Below the pieces are notes generated by a model, which was given only the letters and a program-made list of their open reading frames with translations, did not search any database and was not told where the DNA came from. 64,000 nt of DNA, taken from contig NZ_JAFUAG010000041.1 in NCBI RefSeq assembly GCF_017464355.1, forward strand, positions 268,787 to 332,786. Reading direction: 5' to 3'. The DNA comes from Ruminococcus sp. GTDB taxonomy: Bacteria > Bacillota > Clostridia > Oscillospirales > Ruminococcaceae. A program made the position numbers and the translations under genes. Numbering within the stretch: the stretch's first letter is position 1; every line of letters begins with the position of its first letter. Positions 18,149 to 26,826 of this stretch are shown in pieces.

Positions 18149-21100
18149 GCGTCAGCTGGACTAAAGATCAGGAAAAAGCCATTGAGTCCTTTGGCAGAGG
18201 AGTTACAGTTTCTGCTGCAGCAGGCAGCGGAAAGACTGCTGTCCTTATCGAAAGGATAATCCGTCTGCTTACGGACAAGAAGAAAAAGATACCCGCCGAC
18301 AGACTGCTGGCTGTTACCTTTACCATTGATGCAGCCGCCCAGATGCGCGACAAGCTGAATGCTGCCTTCGAGAAAAAGCTGCGTGAGGATCCCGAAGATG
18401 CCTGGGTGCTGCAGCAGCAGGACCTGGTGCAGCTGGCTCGTATCTCTACCATAGATTCTTTCTGCTTTGATATGGTCAAAGAAAATCTTGACAGGTTCGA
18501 TTTTTCGGGCGGGCTTAAAATTCTTGGCGATGCCGAGCGTGAGATAGTGTTTGATACAGCCTTTGAACAGGCCGCAGAAGAACTCTGTGAAAGCGACCCT
18601 GATGAATATGCATTGCTGGATAACTTTTTCCCGATTGAACGCGGCGAGCTGAAACAGGCTGTCAAAGCCCTTTACGAACATCTGCAGTCGATCTGTCACA
18701 CTGACAGATGGATAAGTGAGACCTCCGAGAACTATCGCAGCGAGGAGTTTTTCGAGAAACTGTATGACAGTGCTTTCAGCCGTTTTGAAACTCAGCTGAA
18801 GGCTGCCAACAGGCTGCTGGAGGACGCCCGCTTCTGCTTCAACTATACTATCTCCGCAGGGGATAAGTCTTTTGCTTTTAGGGATCATGTAAAGACGGCT
18901 GAGGATAACATGGCGCTCTGCGAGGCCGTATACAGCGGCTATGAACTTGCTGCCCGACACCGTGACGGAGAAAGCTTTCGTAAGATAGAGATCGAAAAGT
19001 ACAAAGCCATGCGGCTGTCGGGTAAACTTCCCGAAGATGTCAAGGCCATATTCACCGATGTTAAGGAACGTTTCAAGCAGGATATAAACGACATGGTAAG
19101 TCTGCTTAAGGAAGCTTCTGCGGGGCTTGATCTTTCAAAAAAACATCTGCGGGATAATCTGCTTGAAGCGGATAAAGTCTTCTGCGCCATGTGCAGGCTT
19201 GAGAGGCGTGTGGAGGAAGTAAGCTATGATATCAAGCTGGAAAAGAATGCGGTAGATTTCAGCGATATCGAGCTTATGACTAAAAATCTGCTGGTAAGGG
19301 AGACCGACTACGGTTTTGAGCGCACCGAGCTTGCCGAGGAGATACGCTCGGGCGGCTTTTATCAGATAATAATGATAGACGAATATCAGGACGTCAATGA
19401 TATACAGGAAATAATCTTCAAGGCTGTATCAGACACCGATGACCTTGAATACATGGGCAGCAATACTTTTATCGTTGGTGACATGAAGCAGGCCATTTAC
19501 GGTTTTCGCAAGACTAATCCCGAATTGTTCAAAAACTGCATAGACCTTGCCAGAAATTACGGAGGTAAGAAAAAGCTTGAACACATAAGTCTGCAGAAGA
19601 ACTTCCGCAGCCGCAGGGAAGTCATCGGTCTCTCAAATTTTATTTTTGAAACACTGATGACCGAGGGCTGCGGACAGGTGGACTATGATGATAATGAACG
19701 TCTGGAAGTGGGTGCTTCTTACACAGAAAGAGAATGCCCCGCCGAGGTAATGCTCATAGATGTTCCCGAGGATAAGAGCGGAGGCCTTCCCGCTGAGTTT
19801 ACAGAGAGCGCAAAGCGAATAAGAGAAATGATAGACAAAGGCTATCCAGTCTGTGACAGCGGTGAAGACAGGCCTTGCCGTCAGTCGGATTTCTGTATAC
19901 TTGTAAATACCAATGATAACATACGTCAGGCTACAGAGGCTTTGTCAGCTGTAGGGCTCAGGGCTTTCTGTGAGGACACAGACGGTTACATAAAGTCCCG
20001 TGAGATATCCCTGACCCTTGATATACTGCGCACTGTGGATAATCCTATGAACGATATCGCTCTTGCAGCAGTGATGATGTCACCCATAATGGGCTTTACT
20101 GCCGATGAGATGACAGCTGTGCGAATTAAAAGCAAGGTAAAGGAATTAAAGCGCTACAATCATATCTATCAGGTGCTGAGCGGTGCTGCTAAGACAGCTG
20201 ATGGCAGTGCCGAGGACGATAATAAGTCTTCAAAGTATATCGACATGGGCAATGCTGTTTTGCAGGAAAAATGCCGCACTGCCTTTGAACTCATAGAAAA
20301 CCTGCGCTGCTGTGCCATGAGCATGAGCCTTGAAAAACTCATCAGGCGCATATTCGATGTCACCGACTTGATGGGCATTACCTCGCTGTACCTTGATTCA
20401 GCGAAAAAGCGCGCTAACCTGCGTCTGCTGCAGCAGTATGCAGGCGACTATGAGCGCAGCGGCAATGAGGGCGTTACAGGTTTTCTGCGCTTTATCGACT
20501 CGGTATCGGGCAACGACAAGGCTTTCAAGAATGCGACCTCTGTTACCGCGGGGGGAGATTCTGTCAATGTCAAGACCTACCATAAGTCAAAAGGGCTGGA
20601 GTACCCCTTTGTTTTCCTGTGTACCCTCTCAAAAAAGCTTATCCGTGACGACGCTAGAGGTGACAGCTTCAAGCTGCATAAATCACTGGGCTGTGCTTTT
20701 CAGATAAAGGATACCAGGCTGAACGTCAGAAGGGTAAATCTCTATTACGACTACCTGAACGAAGTTCTCGAAAGAGAGCAGAAAAGCGAGAAGATGAGGC
20801 TTTTCTATGTGGGCTGCACCCGTGCCAAAGAGAAGCTCATCCTGGTCTGCTCAAATGAGAAAACAGGCCATGTCACCCGTGATAAGCAGCTGGCTGCTCT
20901 CAGGGACGCTGTAAAGCTTTCAGCGCAGTATGAGAAAGTTCCCGCTGATATAACAGCCGAACAGGACAGTATGCTGGCCTGGTCGGTCATGGCGCTGGCC
21001 AAGCTGGAAAACTGCAATGCTCTCGAAGAATGGCTGGGCATGGCGTTGGATACAGTGCCAAAGGTCAAGCCGAGAGAAGCTTTCGGTGTGGAATGGTACA

Positions 21101-21861
21101 GCTGTTCACCTGACGATGAAGCTGCCGCTGATACTGCTGATGACAAGGCAGAGACCACGCTGCCTGCTGACCCCTCGGTAGTATTGAAACTGAGGGAGAA
21201 ATTCCGATTTAAATATGACAGACCCGAGAATTATCTTGCTGCCAAGCTGACAGTTACCGAGATAGTAAGTGCTGAAAAAGCCAAGGCCTACGGTGACAAG
21301 AACCCCGAGTTCTTCCCAAATTTCCCGAAGCTTACAGAACAGCTCGACGACCTGACCGCTGCTGAAAGGGGCACTTTCACCCACAAGTTCATGGAACTGG
21401 CAGATTACAGCAAGGCTGAGATCAGCGTGCGTGATGAACTCAACAGGCTGAAAAGCAAGGGCCTGTTCACCGAACGTGAGGCTAAGGGCGTGTACGTTGA
21501 CAAGCTGACTAAGTTCGTGCATTCTGATTTCTTCAAGAGAATGTGCAGTTCCGAAGACCTGCGCCGTGAGCAGAAGTTTTTAGCTTCCGTAAAAGACCTT
21601 GAGCTTTCCGATAAACTGAAAGATCATACCACCGCTGACGGCTATATTCAGGGTATAGCAGACTGTATCTTCAAAGAACCCGACGGCTGGGTGCTGGTGG
21701 ATTACAAGACAGACAATTTCAAAAGCCCCGAGGAAATGAAAAAGTACGGTACACAGCTCATGCTATATAAAGCCGCCTTTGAACTCCTGCTGGGCGAAAG
21801 GGTCAAGAGCAGCTACATATATTCTTTCAAACTGGGCGAAGGCCTGGAATTTGACCTTTGA
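18145..21861 (+). CDS. addA: ATP-dependent helicase/nuclease subunit AddA
   Basis: UvrD-type 3'-5' helicase and nuclease, partner of AddB in recombinational repair. Residues 20-32 contain the Walker A AAAGSGKTA; the Walker B is MIDEYQDVN, later helicase motifs include FRSRREV and the Gly/Lys-rich KTYHKSKGLEYPFVF, and the C-terminal nuclease ends with DGWVLVDYKTDN near residue 1186. At 1238 residues it is of typical size. The start is GTG, overlapping the addB stop by four bases, so the pair is translationally coupled. A strong terminator follows. Confidence 0.97.
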   Translation: MSVSWTKDQEKAIESFGRGVTVSAAAGSGKTAVLIERIIRLLTDKKKKIPADRLLAVTFTIDAAAQMRDKLNAAFEKKLREDPEDAWVLQQQDLVQLARISTIDSFCFDMVKENLDRFDFSGGLKILGDAEREIVFDTAFEQAAEELCESDPDEYALLDNFFPIERGELKQAVKALYEHLQSICHTDRWISETSENYRSEEFFEKLYDSAFSRFETQLKAANRLLEDARFCFNYTISAGDKSFAFRDHVKTAEDNMALCEAVYSGYELAARHRDGESFRKIEIEKYKAMRLSGKLPEDVKAIFTDVKERFKQDINDMVSLLKEASAGLDLSKKHLRDNLLEADKVFCAMCRLERRVEEVSYDIKLEKNAVDFSDIELMTKNLLVRETDYGFERTELAEEIRSGGFYQIIMIDEYQDVNDIQEIIFKAVSDTDDLEYMGSNTFIVGDMKQAIYGFRKTNPELFKNCIDLARNYGGKKKLEHISLQKNFRSRREVIGLSNFIFETLMTEGCGQVDYDDNERLEVGASYTERECPAEVMLIDVPEDKSGGLPAEFTESAKRIREMIDKGYPVCDSGEDRPCRQSDFCILVNTNDNIRQATEALSAVGLRAFCEDTDGYIKSREISLTLDILRTVDNPMNDIALAAVMMSPIMGFTADEMTAVRIKSKVKELKRYNHIYQVLSGAAKTADGSAEDDNKSSKYIDMGNAVLQEKCRTAFELIENLRCCAMSMSLEKLIRRIFDVTDLMGITSLYLDSAKKRANLRLLQQYAGDYERSGNEGVTGFLRFIDSVSGNDKAFKNATSVTAGGDSVNVKTYHKSKGLEYPFVFLCTLSKKLIRDDARGDSFKLHKSLGCAFQIKDTRLNVRRVNLYYDYLNEVLEREQKSEKMRLFYVGCTRAKEKLILVCSNEKTGHVTRDKQLAALRDAVKLSAQYEKVPADITAEQDSMLAWSVMALAKLENCNALEEWLGMALDTVPKVKPREAFGVEWYSCSPDDEAAADTADDKAETTLPADPSVVLKLREKFRFKYDRPENYLAAKLTVTEIVSAEKAKAYGDKNPEFFPNFPKLTEQLDDLTAAERGTFTHKFMELADYSKAEISVRDELNRLKSKGLFTEREAKGVYVDKLTKFVHSDFFKRMCSSEDLRREQKFLASVKDLELSDKLKDHTTADGYIQGIADCIFKEPDGWVLVDYKTDNFKSPEEMKKYGTQLMLYKAAFELLLGERVKSSYIYSFKLGEGLEFDL

Positions 21862-21865
21862 TATT

Positions 21866-21900
21866 TTTCCGATGTCCTTTTGGGCATCGGAAATTTTTTG
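21866..21900 (+). terminator. addBA terminator
   Basis: Stem TTTCCGATGTCC / GGGCATCGGAAA (one G-U pair), 4-nt loop, then TTTTTT. Confidence 0.9.
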
Positions 21901-21929
21901 TTGATTTTTGCAGAGGGTCATGTTATAAT
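21901..21929 (+). promoter_or_regulatory. Promoter of the 125-residue hypothetical gene
   Basis: TTGATT (21901-21906), a 17-nt spacer and TATAAT (21924-21929), directly after the addBA terminator. Confidence 0.75.
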
Positions 21930-21950
21930 ATAACATAAGGAGGTGTGACC

Positions 21951-22328
21951 ATGGCTATACGCACAAAAAACCGTCGCCGCATAACTGTTGACGGCAAAGA
22001 GTACATCTGGTATGTTATGCCCGAAAAGGAAGGCGGCTGGCATATACTCCATATCTGCGACCATGATAAGGATATGCGGATAAGGGCGCCGCTGAGTCCT
22101 GATAAGAGTTACGGGAAGATAGAAAGACCTTTCTGTTTTGTGTCCTTCAATGATGATAAGAAGAGTCAAGGTGATTTCCTGCTGCCCTTTGAGGTGCCTG
22201 CTGCTGTTACGCCCTCTGTGGTAAAAGCCATAATTAACGGACTTCGTGACAACACCTTTGAAAGAACGTCATACAGTGAGCTTAAGGCGCTCAACCACGA
22301 TCTATGGCTTTTCGATATGCTTTTTTAA
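21951..22328 (+). CDS. Conserved-looking hypothetical protein
   Basis: A 125-residue soluble protein I cannot assign. The N-terminal half alternates short beta strands (RRRITVDGKEYIWYV, then WHILHIC), and the C-terminal half is helical (VTPSVVKAIINGL). No signal peptide, membrane helix or zinc cluster is visible. ATG 21951 lies 7 bases after AAGGAGG; a GTG two codons earlier is possible but too close. It starts an operon with the radical SAM gene 12 bases downstream. Confidence 0.75.
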   Translation: MAIRTKNRRRITVDGKEYIWYVMPEKEGGWHILHICDHDKDMRIRAPLSPDKSYGKIERPFCFVSFNDDKKSQGDFLLPFEVPAAVTPSVVKAIINGLRDNTFERTSYSELKALNHDLWLFDMLF

Positions 22329-22340
22329 CGGAGAACTGAT

Positions 22341-24206
22341 ATGGAAGAGATAAAGAACAAACTGGATAAGATACTCCTCAAGGCCACCAAGCCCGCCCGC
22401 TATATCGGCGGAGAGATAGGCAGTGTGGTAAAGGACAGAGATAAAGTGGACGTGCGCTTTGCTTTCTGTTTTCCCGATACATACGATGTGGGGATGTCGC
22501 ACCTGGGTATGAAGATACTCTACGGCTTGAAAAATCAGGTGCCCAACTGGTGGTGTGAACGAGTGTTCATGCCTGAAATGGATTTTGAAAAGCTTATGCG
22601 TGAAAATGATATCCCACTCTACGGACTTGAAAGCCTTGACCCTATAAAAGATTTTGATTTCATCGGGTTTACACTGCAGTATGAGCTTTCCTACAACAAT
22701 GTCCTGCAGATGCTTGACCTGGCAGGCCTGCCTGTGCTGGCCAGGGAGCGCACCTCACTGACACCCCTTGTGGTCGGCGGAGGACCCTGTGTCTGCAACC
22801 CTGAGCCTATGTCGGATTTCTTTGATCTGTTTATTCTGGGTGAGGGCGAGGAAGTCAACCTTGAACTGCTGAGGCTCTACGAAAAGATGAAGCCCGAGAA
22901 CCCCACCAAGGAAGAATTCCTCCGTGAGGCCGCGAAGATAGAGGGCATATATGTACCGTCATTCTATGATGTTGACTATAACGATGACGGCACTGTAAAG
23001 AGCATAACCCCCAATGTTCCCGAAGCACCTGCCCGTATCAGGAAGCGCATTATCGCTGATTTTGACAAGGTCTATTACCCCGACAGCTTTGTGGTGCCTT
23101 TCAGTGAGATAGTACATGACCGTTCAGTAGTGGAAGTCCTCCGCGGCTGCATAAGGGGCTGTAGGTTCTGTCAGGCGGGATTTATCTACAGACCTTTCCG
23201 TGAGAAGAATATAGATACCATTAAAAACGAAACAAAGTCTCTGTGCGAGCAGACAGGCTATGAGGAAGTTTCGCTGTCGTCACTGTCTACCAGCGACCAC
23301 ACAAAGATAAATGAACTCCTGCTGAGCCTTTCGGAGTATACCGACGGTGAGAACGTTAACCTTTCGCTGCCTTCGCTGAGGCTTGACAGCTTCAACGAAG
23401 AATTGCTCGAAAGGATACAAGCTGTCCGAAAAAGCGGACTGACTTTCGCCCCCGAGGCAGGCACCCAGCGCCTGCGTGATGTCATCAACAAAAACATCAC
23501 AGAAGACGAGATAATGAGCACCTGCAAGCTTGCCTTTGAATGGGGCTATACCACGGTAAAGCTGTATTTCATGATGGGGCAGCCCACTGAAACAGATGAT
23601 GATATCCGCGGCATAGCTGAACTTTCTGACAGAATACTTCAGCTTTATTATGACACCACGAAGGAAAAGCGGGGGCGCTCTATTCAGATAGCGGTTTCAA
23701 CGGCGACCTTTGTGCCTAAGCCCTTTACTCCCTTTGAGTTTGAACCCCAGGCTACTGAAGAAGAGATACACCATAAGCAGGACGTTCTGAAATCTGCTGT
23801 GCGCAGCAGGAAGATAAGGCTATCGCTCCACTACTCAAACACATCTGTTCTTGAAGCAGTGCTTGCCCGTGGTGACAGACGTGTGGGCAAAGCCATATAT
23901 GCCGCCTGGAAGAAAGGCTGTTATATGGATAGCTGGGACGAGCATTTCCAGTATGACAAGTGGCTGGAGGCCTTTGAAGAAACGGGCATAGATACCACTT
24001 TCTATGCTAACCGCACCCGCAGCTATGATGAGGTGGCGCCCTGGTCACACCTTGATTATCTTGTATCCCATGAGTTCCTTGTCCGTGAGAACAAAAAGGC
24101 TCACCTTGCCCAGACTACCCGAAACTGCAAAGAAGGCTGCTCGGGCTGTGGCATAAAACCTGAATGCGGAGGTGTCTACTGTGGCGGAAAAAAGACTTCA
24201 ACCTAA
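22341..24206 (+). CDS. B12-binding-type radical SAM protein, TIGR03960 family
   Basis: Radical S-adenosylmethionine protein of unknown substrate. The N-terminal 200 or so residues resemble the cobalamin-binding Rossmann region seen in this family (GVDYDVGMSHLG-type start, VVGGGPCVCNPEP). The cluster-binding motif CIRGCRFC (C270, C274, C277) begins the radical SAM barrel, which runs to about residue 480. A C-terminal Cys-rich tail (NCKEGCSGCGIKPECGGVYC) may hold an auxiliary cluster. In this family it is normally paired with a TIGR03936 protein, as here: the next gene starts inside its 3' end. In other genomes the pair sits near rplU or RNase G, suggesting an RNA or ribosome link. Confidence 0.9.
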   Translation: MEEIKNKLDKILLKATKPARYIGGEIGSVVKDRDKVDVRFAFCFPDTYDVGMSHLGMKILYGLKNQVPNWWCERVFMPEMDFEKLMRENDIPLYGLESLDPIKDFDFIGFTLQYELSYNNVLQMLDLAGLPVLARERTSLTPLVVGGGPCVCNPEPMSDFFDLFILGEGEEVNLELLRLYEKMKPENPTKEEFLREAAKIEGIYVPSFYDVDYNDDGTVKSITPNVPEAPARIRKRIIADFDKVYYPDSFVVPFSEIVHDRSVVEVLRGCIRGCRFCQAGFIYRPFREKNIDTIKNETKSLCEQTGYEEVSLSSLSTSDHTKINELLLSLSEYTDGENVNLSLPSLRLDSFNEELLERIQAVRKSGLTFAPEAGTQRLRDVINKNITEDEIMSTCKLAFEWGYTTVKLYFMMGQPTETDDDIRGIAELSDRILQLYYDTTKEKRGRSIQIAVSTATFVPKPFTPFEFEPQATEEEIHHKQDVLKSAVRSRKIRLSLHYSNTSVLEAVLARGDRRVGKAIYAAWKKGCYMDSWDEHFQYDKWLEAFEETGIDTTFYANRTRSYDEVAPWSHLDYLVSHEFLVRENKKAHLAQTTRNCKEGCSGCGIKPECGGVYCGGKKTST

Positions 24207-24888
24207 AAATGTAGACCTCCGCCCTGATAAGTATGACAGGCGGATAGTCTACGAAAAATGCGGCAGGGCAAAGTATATATCCCACCTGGATCTCATGCGG
24301 GCCATGCAGCGTGCTATCAAGCGATCAAAGCTGCCTATCTGGTACACCCAGGGATTTAATCCTCACATCTATCTCATGTTTCCTCTGACCCTTTCGCTGG
24401 GATTTGAGAGCAAGGTGGAGGTCATGGATATCTCTCTGCTTGAAGATATGGACAACGATGAGGTCGTCAGGGCACTTGATGCCCAGATGCCCGAGGGCAT
24501 GAGGATAGTCAGCTGCAATGCACCTGTTCACAGCCATACTGAGATAACCTATGCCGAATACAGAGTATCTATTTCAACAGATAAAACAGCAAGGGAGACG
24601 GAAACGCTGTTCCGTGACTTTCTTGCAAAGGAAAAGATAGAGATCGAAAAGCGCAGCAAGAAGAAGACAGTGAACATCGTGGATATCAGGCCGTCCATAA
24701 ACGTGACGGATATCATTACTGAGGGCGAGAACCTTAAGCTGACCATGGTACTTCCCGCAGGAGGGAATTTCAACCTTAATGCCAGCGTCGTTATCGAGAC
24801 TTTTCTCGGTATGTATGGGCTTTCGGCGGATAAGCTTTGTATAGAACGCACAAAAATACTTCTGGAAAACGGCGAAGATTTTTGCTGA
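24181..24888 (+). CDS. TIGR03936 family radical SAM-associated protein (DUF2344)
   Basis: Partner of the preceding radical SAM protein; in some species the two are fused. The family start YEKCGRAKYISHLDLMR and the segment WYTQGFNPHIYLMFPLTLSLG are present. I chose GTG 24181 as the start because GGAGGT lies 7 bases before it; another GTG (24172) overlaps that site. The gene overlaps the upstream one by 26 bases, indicating coupled translation. Biochemical function is not established. Confidence 0.88.
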   Translation: MAEKRLQPKNVDLRPDKYDRRIVYEKCGRAKYISHLDLMRAMQRAIKRSKLPIWYTQGFNPHIYLMFPLTLSLGFESKVEVMDISLLEDMDNDEVVRALDAQMPEGMRIVSCNAPVHSHTEITYAEYRVSISTDKTARETETLFRDFLAKEKIEIEKRSKKKTVNIVDIRPSINVTDIITEGENLKLTMVLPAGGNFNLNASVVIETFLGMYGLSADKLCIERTKILLENGEDFC

Positions 24889-24895
24889 CAGGCAC

Positions 24896-24924
24896 TTGAA
24901 ATGCTTGCTGCAATATGGTATAAT
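24896..24924 (+). promoter_or_regulatory. rplS promoter
   Basis: TTGAAA (24896-24901), a 17-nt spacer and TATAAT (24919-24924). Transcription would start near 24931, leaving a leader of about 135 nt. Confidence 0.85.
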
Positions 24925-24930
24925 ATTTAA

Positions 24931-25065
24931 GCATTTGAATGACCGTCGGTATCCCCGACGAGAGTTAATGCCGTGCCGCTAAGGGCAAGACATTGAAGCG
25001 GACGGTCCTCTGACTGCATTTAAGGGCAGTGTATGAACGTCTGAAAATTAAAGGAGGATTTTAAA
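24931..25065 (+). promoter_or_regulatory. Structured rplS mRNA leader (candidate L19 autoregulatory element)
   Basis: The leader can fold: GACCGTC (24941-24947) pairs with GACGGTC (25001-25007), enclosing a hairpin CGTCGG/CCGACG (24944-24960 region, competing with the outer stem) and a GCC/GGC arm. CTGC...GCAG (25014-25029) forms a second stem before the ribosome site AGGAGG. The mutually exclusive stems suggest control by L19 itself, as known for other L19 leaders. No match to a named motif was verified. Confidence 0.5.
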
Positions 25066-25410
25066 GTGGACGCTTTAAAGCAGATCGCACAGGCAAGCAT
25101 GAAGGCAGACGCACCCGTTGTCAACGTTGGTGACACAGTAAAGGTGCACGTTCTTATCACCGAAGGTGACAAGTCCAGAATACAGGTATTCGAGGGCACT
25201 GTTATCGCTAAGAAACACGGTGGTATCAGCGAGACTTTCACTGTCAGAAGAGTTGCACACGGCTGTGGTATCGAGAGAGTATTCCCCGTACATTCACCTG
25301 CTGTTGCTAAGGTAGAGGTAGTTAGAAACGGTAAGGTTCGCAGAGCTAAGCTGTACTATCTCCGTGACAGAGTTGGTAAGGCTGCCAAGGTCAAGGAAGC
25401 AATCAGATAA
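25066..25410 (+). CDS. rplS: 50S ribosomal protein L19
   Basis: Large-subunit protein at the 30S-50S interface. The 114-residue sequence has the SH3-like core with [10 protein letters not shown], the conserved [12 protein letters not shown] and the C-terminal [17 protein letters not shown]. The start is GTG 25066 with AAAGGAGGA seven bases upstream. Unusually for many Firmicutes, it is separated from trmD/rimM and has its own promoter, leader and terminator. Confidence 0.98.
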   Translation: MDALKQIAQASMKADAPVVNVGDTVKVHVLITEGDKSRIQVFEGTVIAKKHGGISETFTVRRVAHGCGIERVFPVHSPAVAKVEVVRNGKVRRAKLYYLRDRVGKAAKVKEAIR

Positions 25411-25426
25411 TTCTTCTGAAATAAGA

Positions 25427-25457
25427 GAGTCGGCATATGTCGGCTCTTTTTATTTTT
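25427..25457 (+). terminator. rplS terminator
   Basis: Stem GAGTCGGCA / TGTCGGCTC (two G-U pairs), then TTTTTATTTTT. Confidence 0.85.
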
Positions 25458-25508
25458 GTGAAATAGTTAAAAATATAAGTACAAAAATCACTTTTTTTGC
25501 AAAAACCC

Positions 25509-25537
25509 TTGTAATTTCCGAATGTTTTTGCTATAAT
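25509..25537 (+). promoter_or_regulatory. Promoter of the lepB-rbgA-rnhB-yraN operon
   Basis: TTGTAA (25509-25514), a 17-nt spacer and TATAAT (25532-25537), 50 bases before the first signal peptidase gene. Confidence 0.8.
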
Positions 25538-25586
25538 ATATTGTATATGAATATTTTTGTGTTATCAGGAAAAGAGGTAACGTGAT

Positions 25587-26234
25587 ATGAGCGACAACAA
25601 AGAAATGAATAATATAGATAATGTCACTGAAGAGGCTATAGAGGCTGTCAAAGAAGCCGAGCCTGATGATATAAAGGCAAAAGAACCTCTTGACATAAAG
25701 AATGAGATACTCGAATGGCTGGAATCCTTTGTTTTTGCAATGCTTATCGTACAGCTGGTATTCATCTTTGTTTTCAGGATAGTTATGGTGGATGGCAGCT
25801 CCATGAGCAATACCCTTATCAACGGAGACAGGGTCATCATGACTCATGTTAACTATACTCCCGAAAGAGATGATGTAGTCGTTATAGACAGTGAAGCTGC
25901 CAATAAGATACTTATAAAGCGTGTTATCGGTGTTGAGGGCGACAAGGTCGTGATAGACTACAATAATAACCATGTTTTTGTAAATGACGTTCAGATATCC
26001 AACGAGCATATCAAGGAGATCATGAGAGACAACACCATGTATTTCGATGCCACATTCAGGACAGGGGACGGTGTATATGAATATGATGTTCCTGAGGACT
26101 GCGTATTTGTTATGGGTGATAACAGGAACGATTCCAAGGACAGCAGAAGCATAGGCTTTGTGCCTGTCGAGTCCCTCATGGGCAAGGCTGTGTTCAGGAT
26201 ATATCCCTTCAACAGCATAGGTTCTTTTGATTGA
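25587..26234 (+). CDS. lepB: Signal peptidase I (first of two tandem copies)
   Basis: Membrane serine protease that removes Sec signal peptides on the outer face of the membrane. The N-terminal 35 residues are acidic and cytoplasmic; one anchor helix spans about 47-68. The nucleophile is Ser72 (GSSMSNTL) and the general base Lys111 (LIKRVIG), followed by the family motif GDNRNDSKDSR. This Ser/Lys dyad marks the classical bacterial type (S26A), unlike the Ser/His peptidases at 36.5 and 41.2 kb. The start has AGGTAACGTG upstream. It is directly followed by a second copy. Confidence 0.95.
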   Translation: MSDNKEMNNIDNVTEEAIEAVKEAEPDDIKAKEPLDIKNEILEWLESFVFAMLIVQLVFIFVFRIVMVDGSSMSNTLINGDRVIMTHVNYTPERDDVVVIDSEAANKILIKRVIGVEGDKVVIDYNNNHVFVNDVQISNEHIKEIMRDNTMYFDATFRTGDGVYEYDVPEDCVFVMGDNRNDSKDSRSIGFVPVESLMGKAVFRIYPFNSIGSFD

Positions 26235-26235
26235 T

Positions 26236-26808
26236 ATGACAAAAAGAAAACGCAGGAACAAGTATCTGTATGAGGTGCTTGACTGGGCTGAGGTCATTGT
26301 CGGCTCAGCGCTGGCCATACTGCTCTTGTTCACATTTGTGTTCAACCGCCTGAGGGTCAAGGGCAATTCCATGGAGGATACCTTGTTCGACGGCGACAGG
26401 ATAATCATAAGGTCATTGTTCTACGAACCTGCTGCGGGAGATATAGTCGTGTGCAGGAGCGAGCTGCTTGGTGAACTGATAGTCAAGCGTGTCATAGCCC
26501 TGGGCGGCCAGACAGTTACTATAGATTATGCCGCAGGTACTGTTTCGGTGGACGGAAAAGTCCTCGACGAGCCTTATCTGAAATATCATGCCCTTGATGA
26601 TATGGGCAGCTATGATATGACTTATTATGATCCTGAAAGGGAAGTGTTTGAATATAATGTGCCCGCAGGAAGTGTCTTCCTGTTGGGCGATAACCGTGAC
26701 CGTTCCAATGACAGCAGAGCTTTCGGCTGTGTCAGCGAAGATGATATCATCGGCAAAGCGATATTCCGTTTTCGCTCGGACAGGGCACGGATAGGAAAGA
26801 TAGTTTAG
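26236..26808 (+). CDS. lepB: Signal peptidase I (second tandem copy)
   Basis: A paralogue of the preceding gene with one N-terminal anchor (about residues 20-38), nucleophile Ser45 (GNSMEDTL), base Lys84 (LIVKRVIA) and GDNRDRSNDSR. It has a short basic N-terminus (MTKRKRRNKY) in place of the acidic tail of its neighbour. ATG 26236 begins one base after the upstream stop; an in-frame TTG (26227) overlaps it. No strong ribosome site is visible, so translation probably depends on coupling to the upstream gene. Confidence 0.94.
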   Translation: MTKRKRRNKYLYEVLDWAEVIVGSALAILLLFTFVFNRLRVKGNSMEDTLFDGDRIIIRSLFYEPAAGDIVVCRSELLGELIVKRVIALGGQTVTIDYAAGTVSVDGKVLDEPYLKYHALDDMGSYDMTYYDPEREVFEYNVPAGSVFLLGDNRDRSNDSRAFGCVSEDDIIGKAIFRFRSDRARIGKIV

Positions 26809-26826
26809 TGAAAGGAGGCGGCTGAA

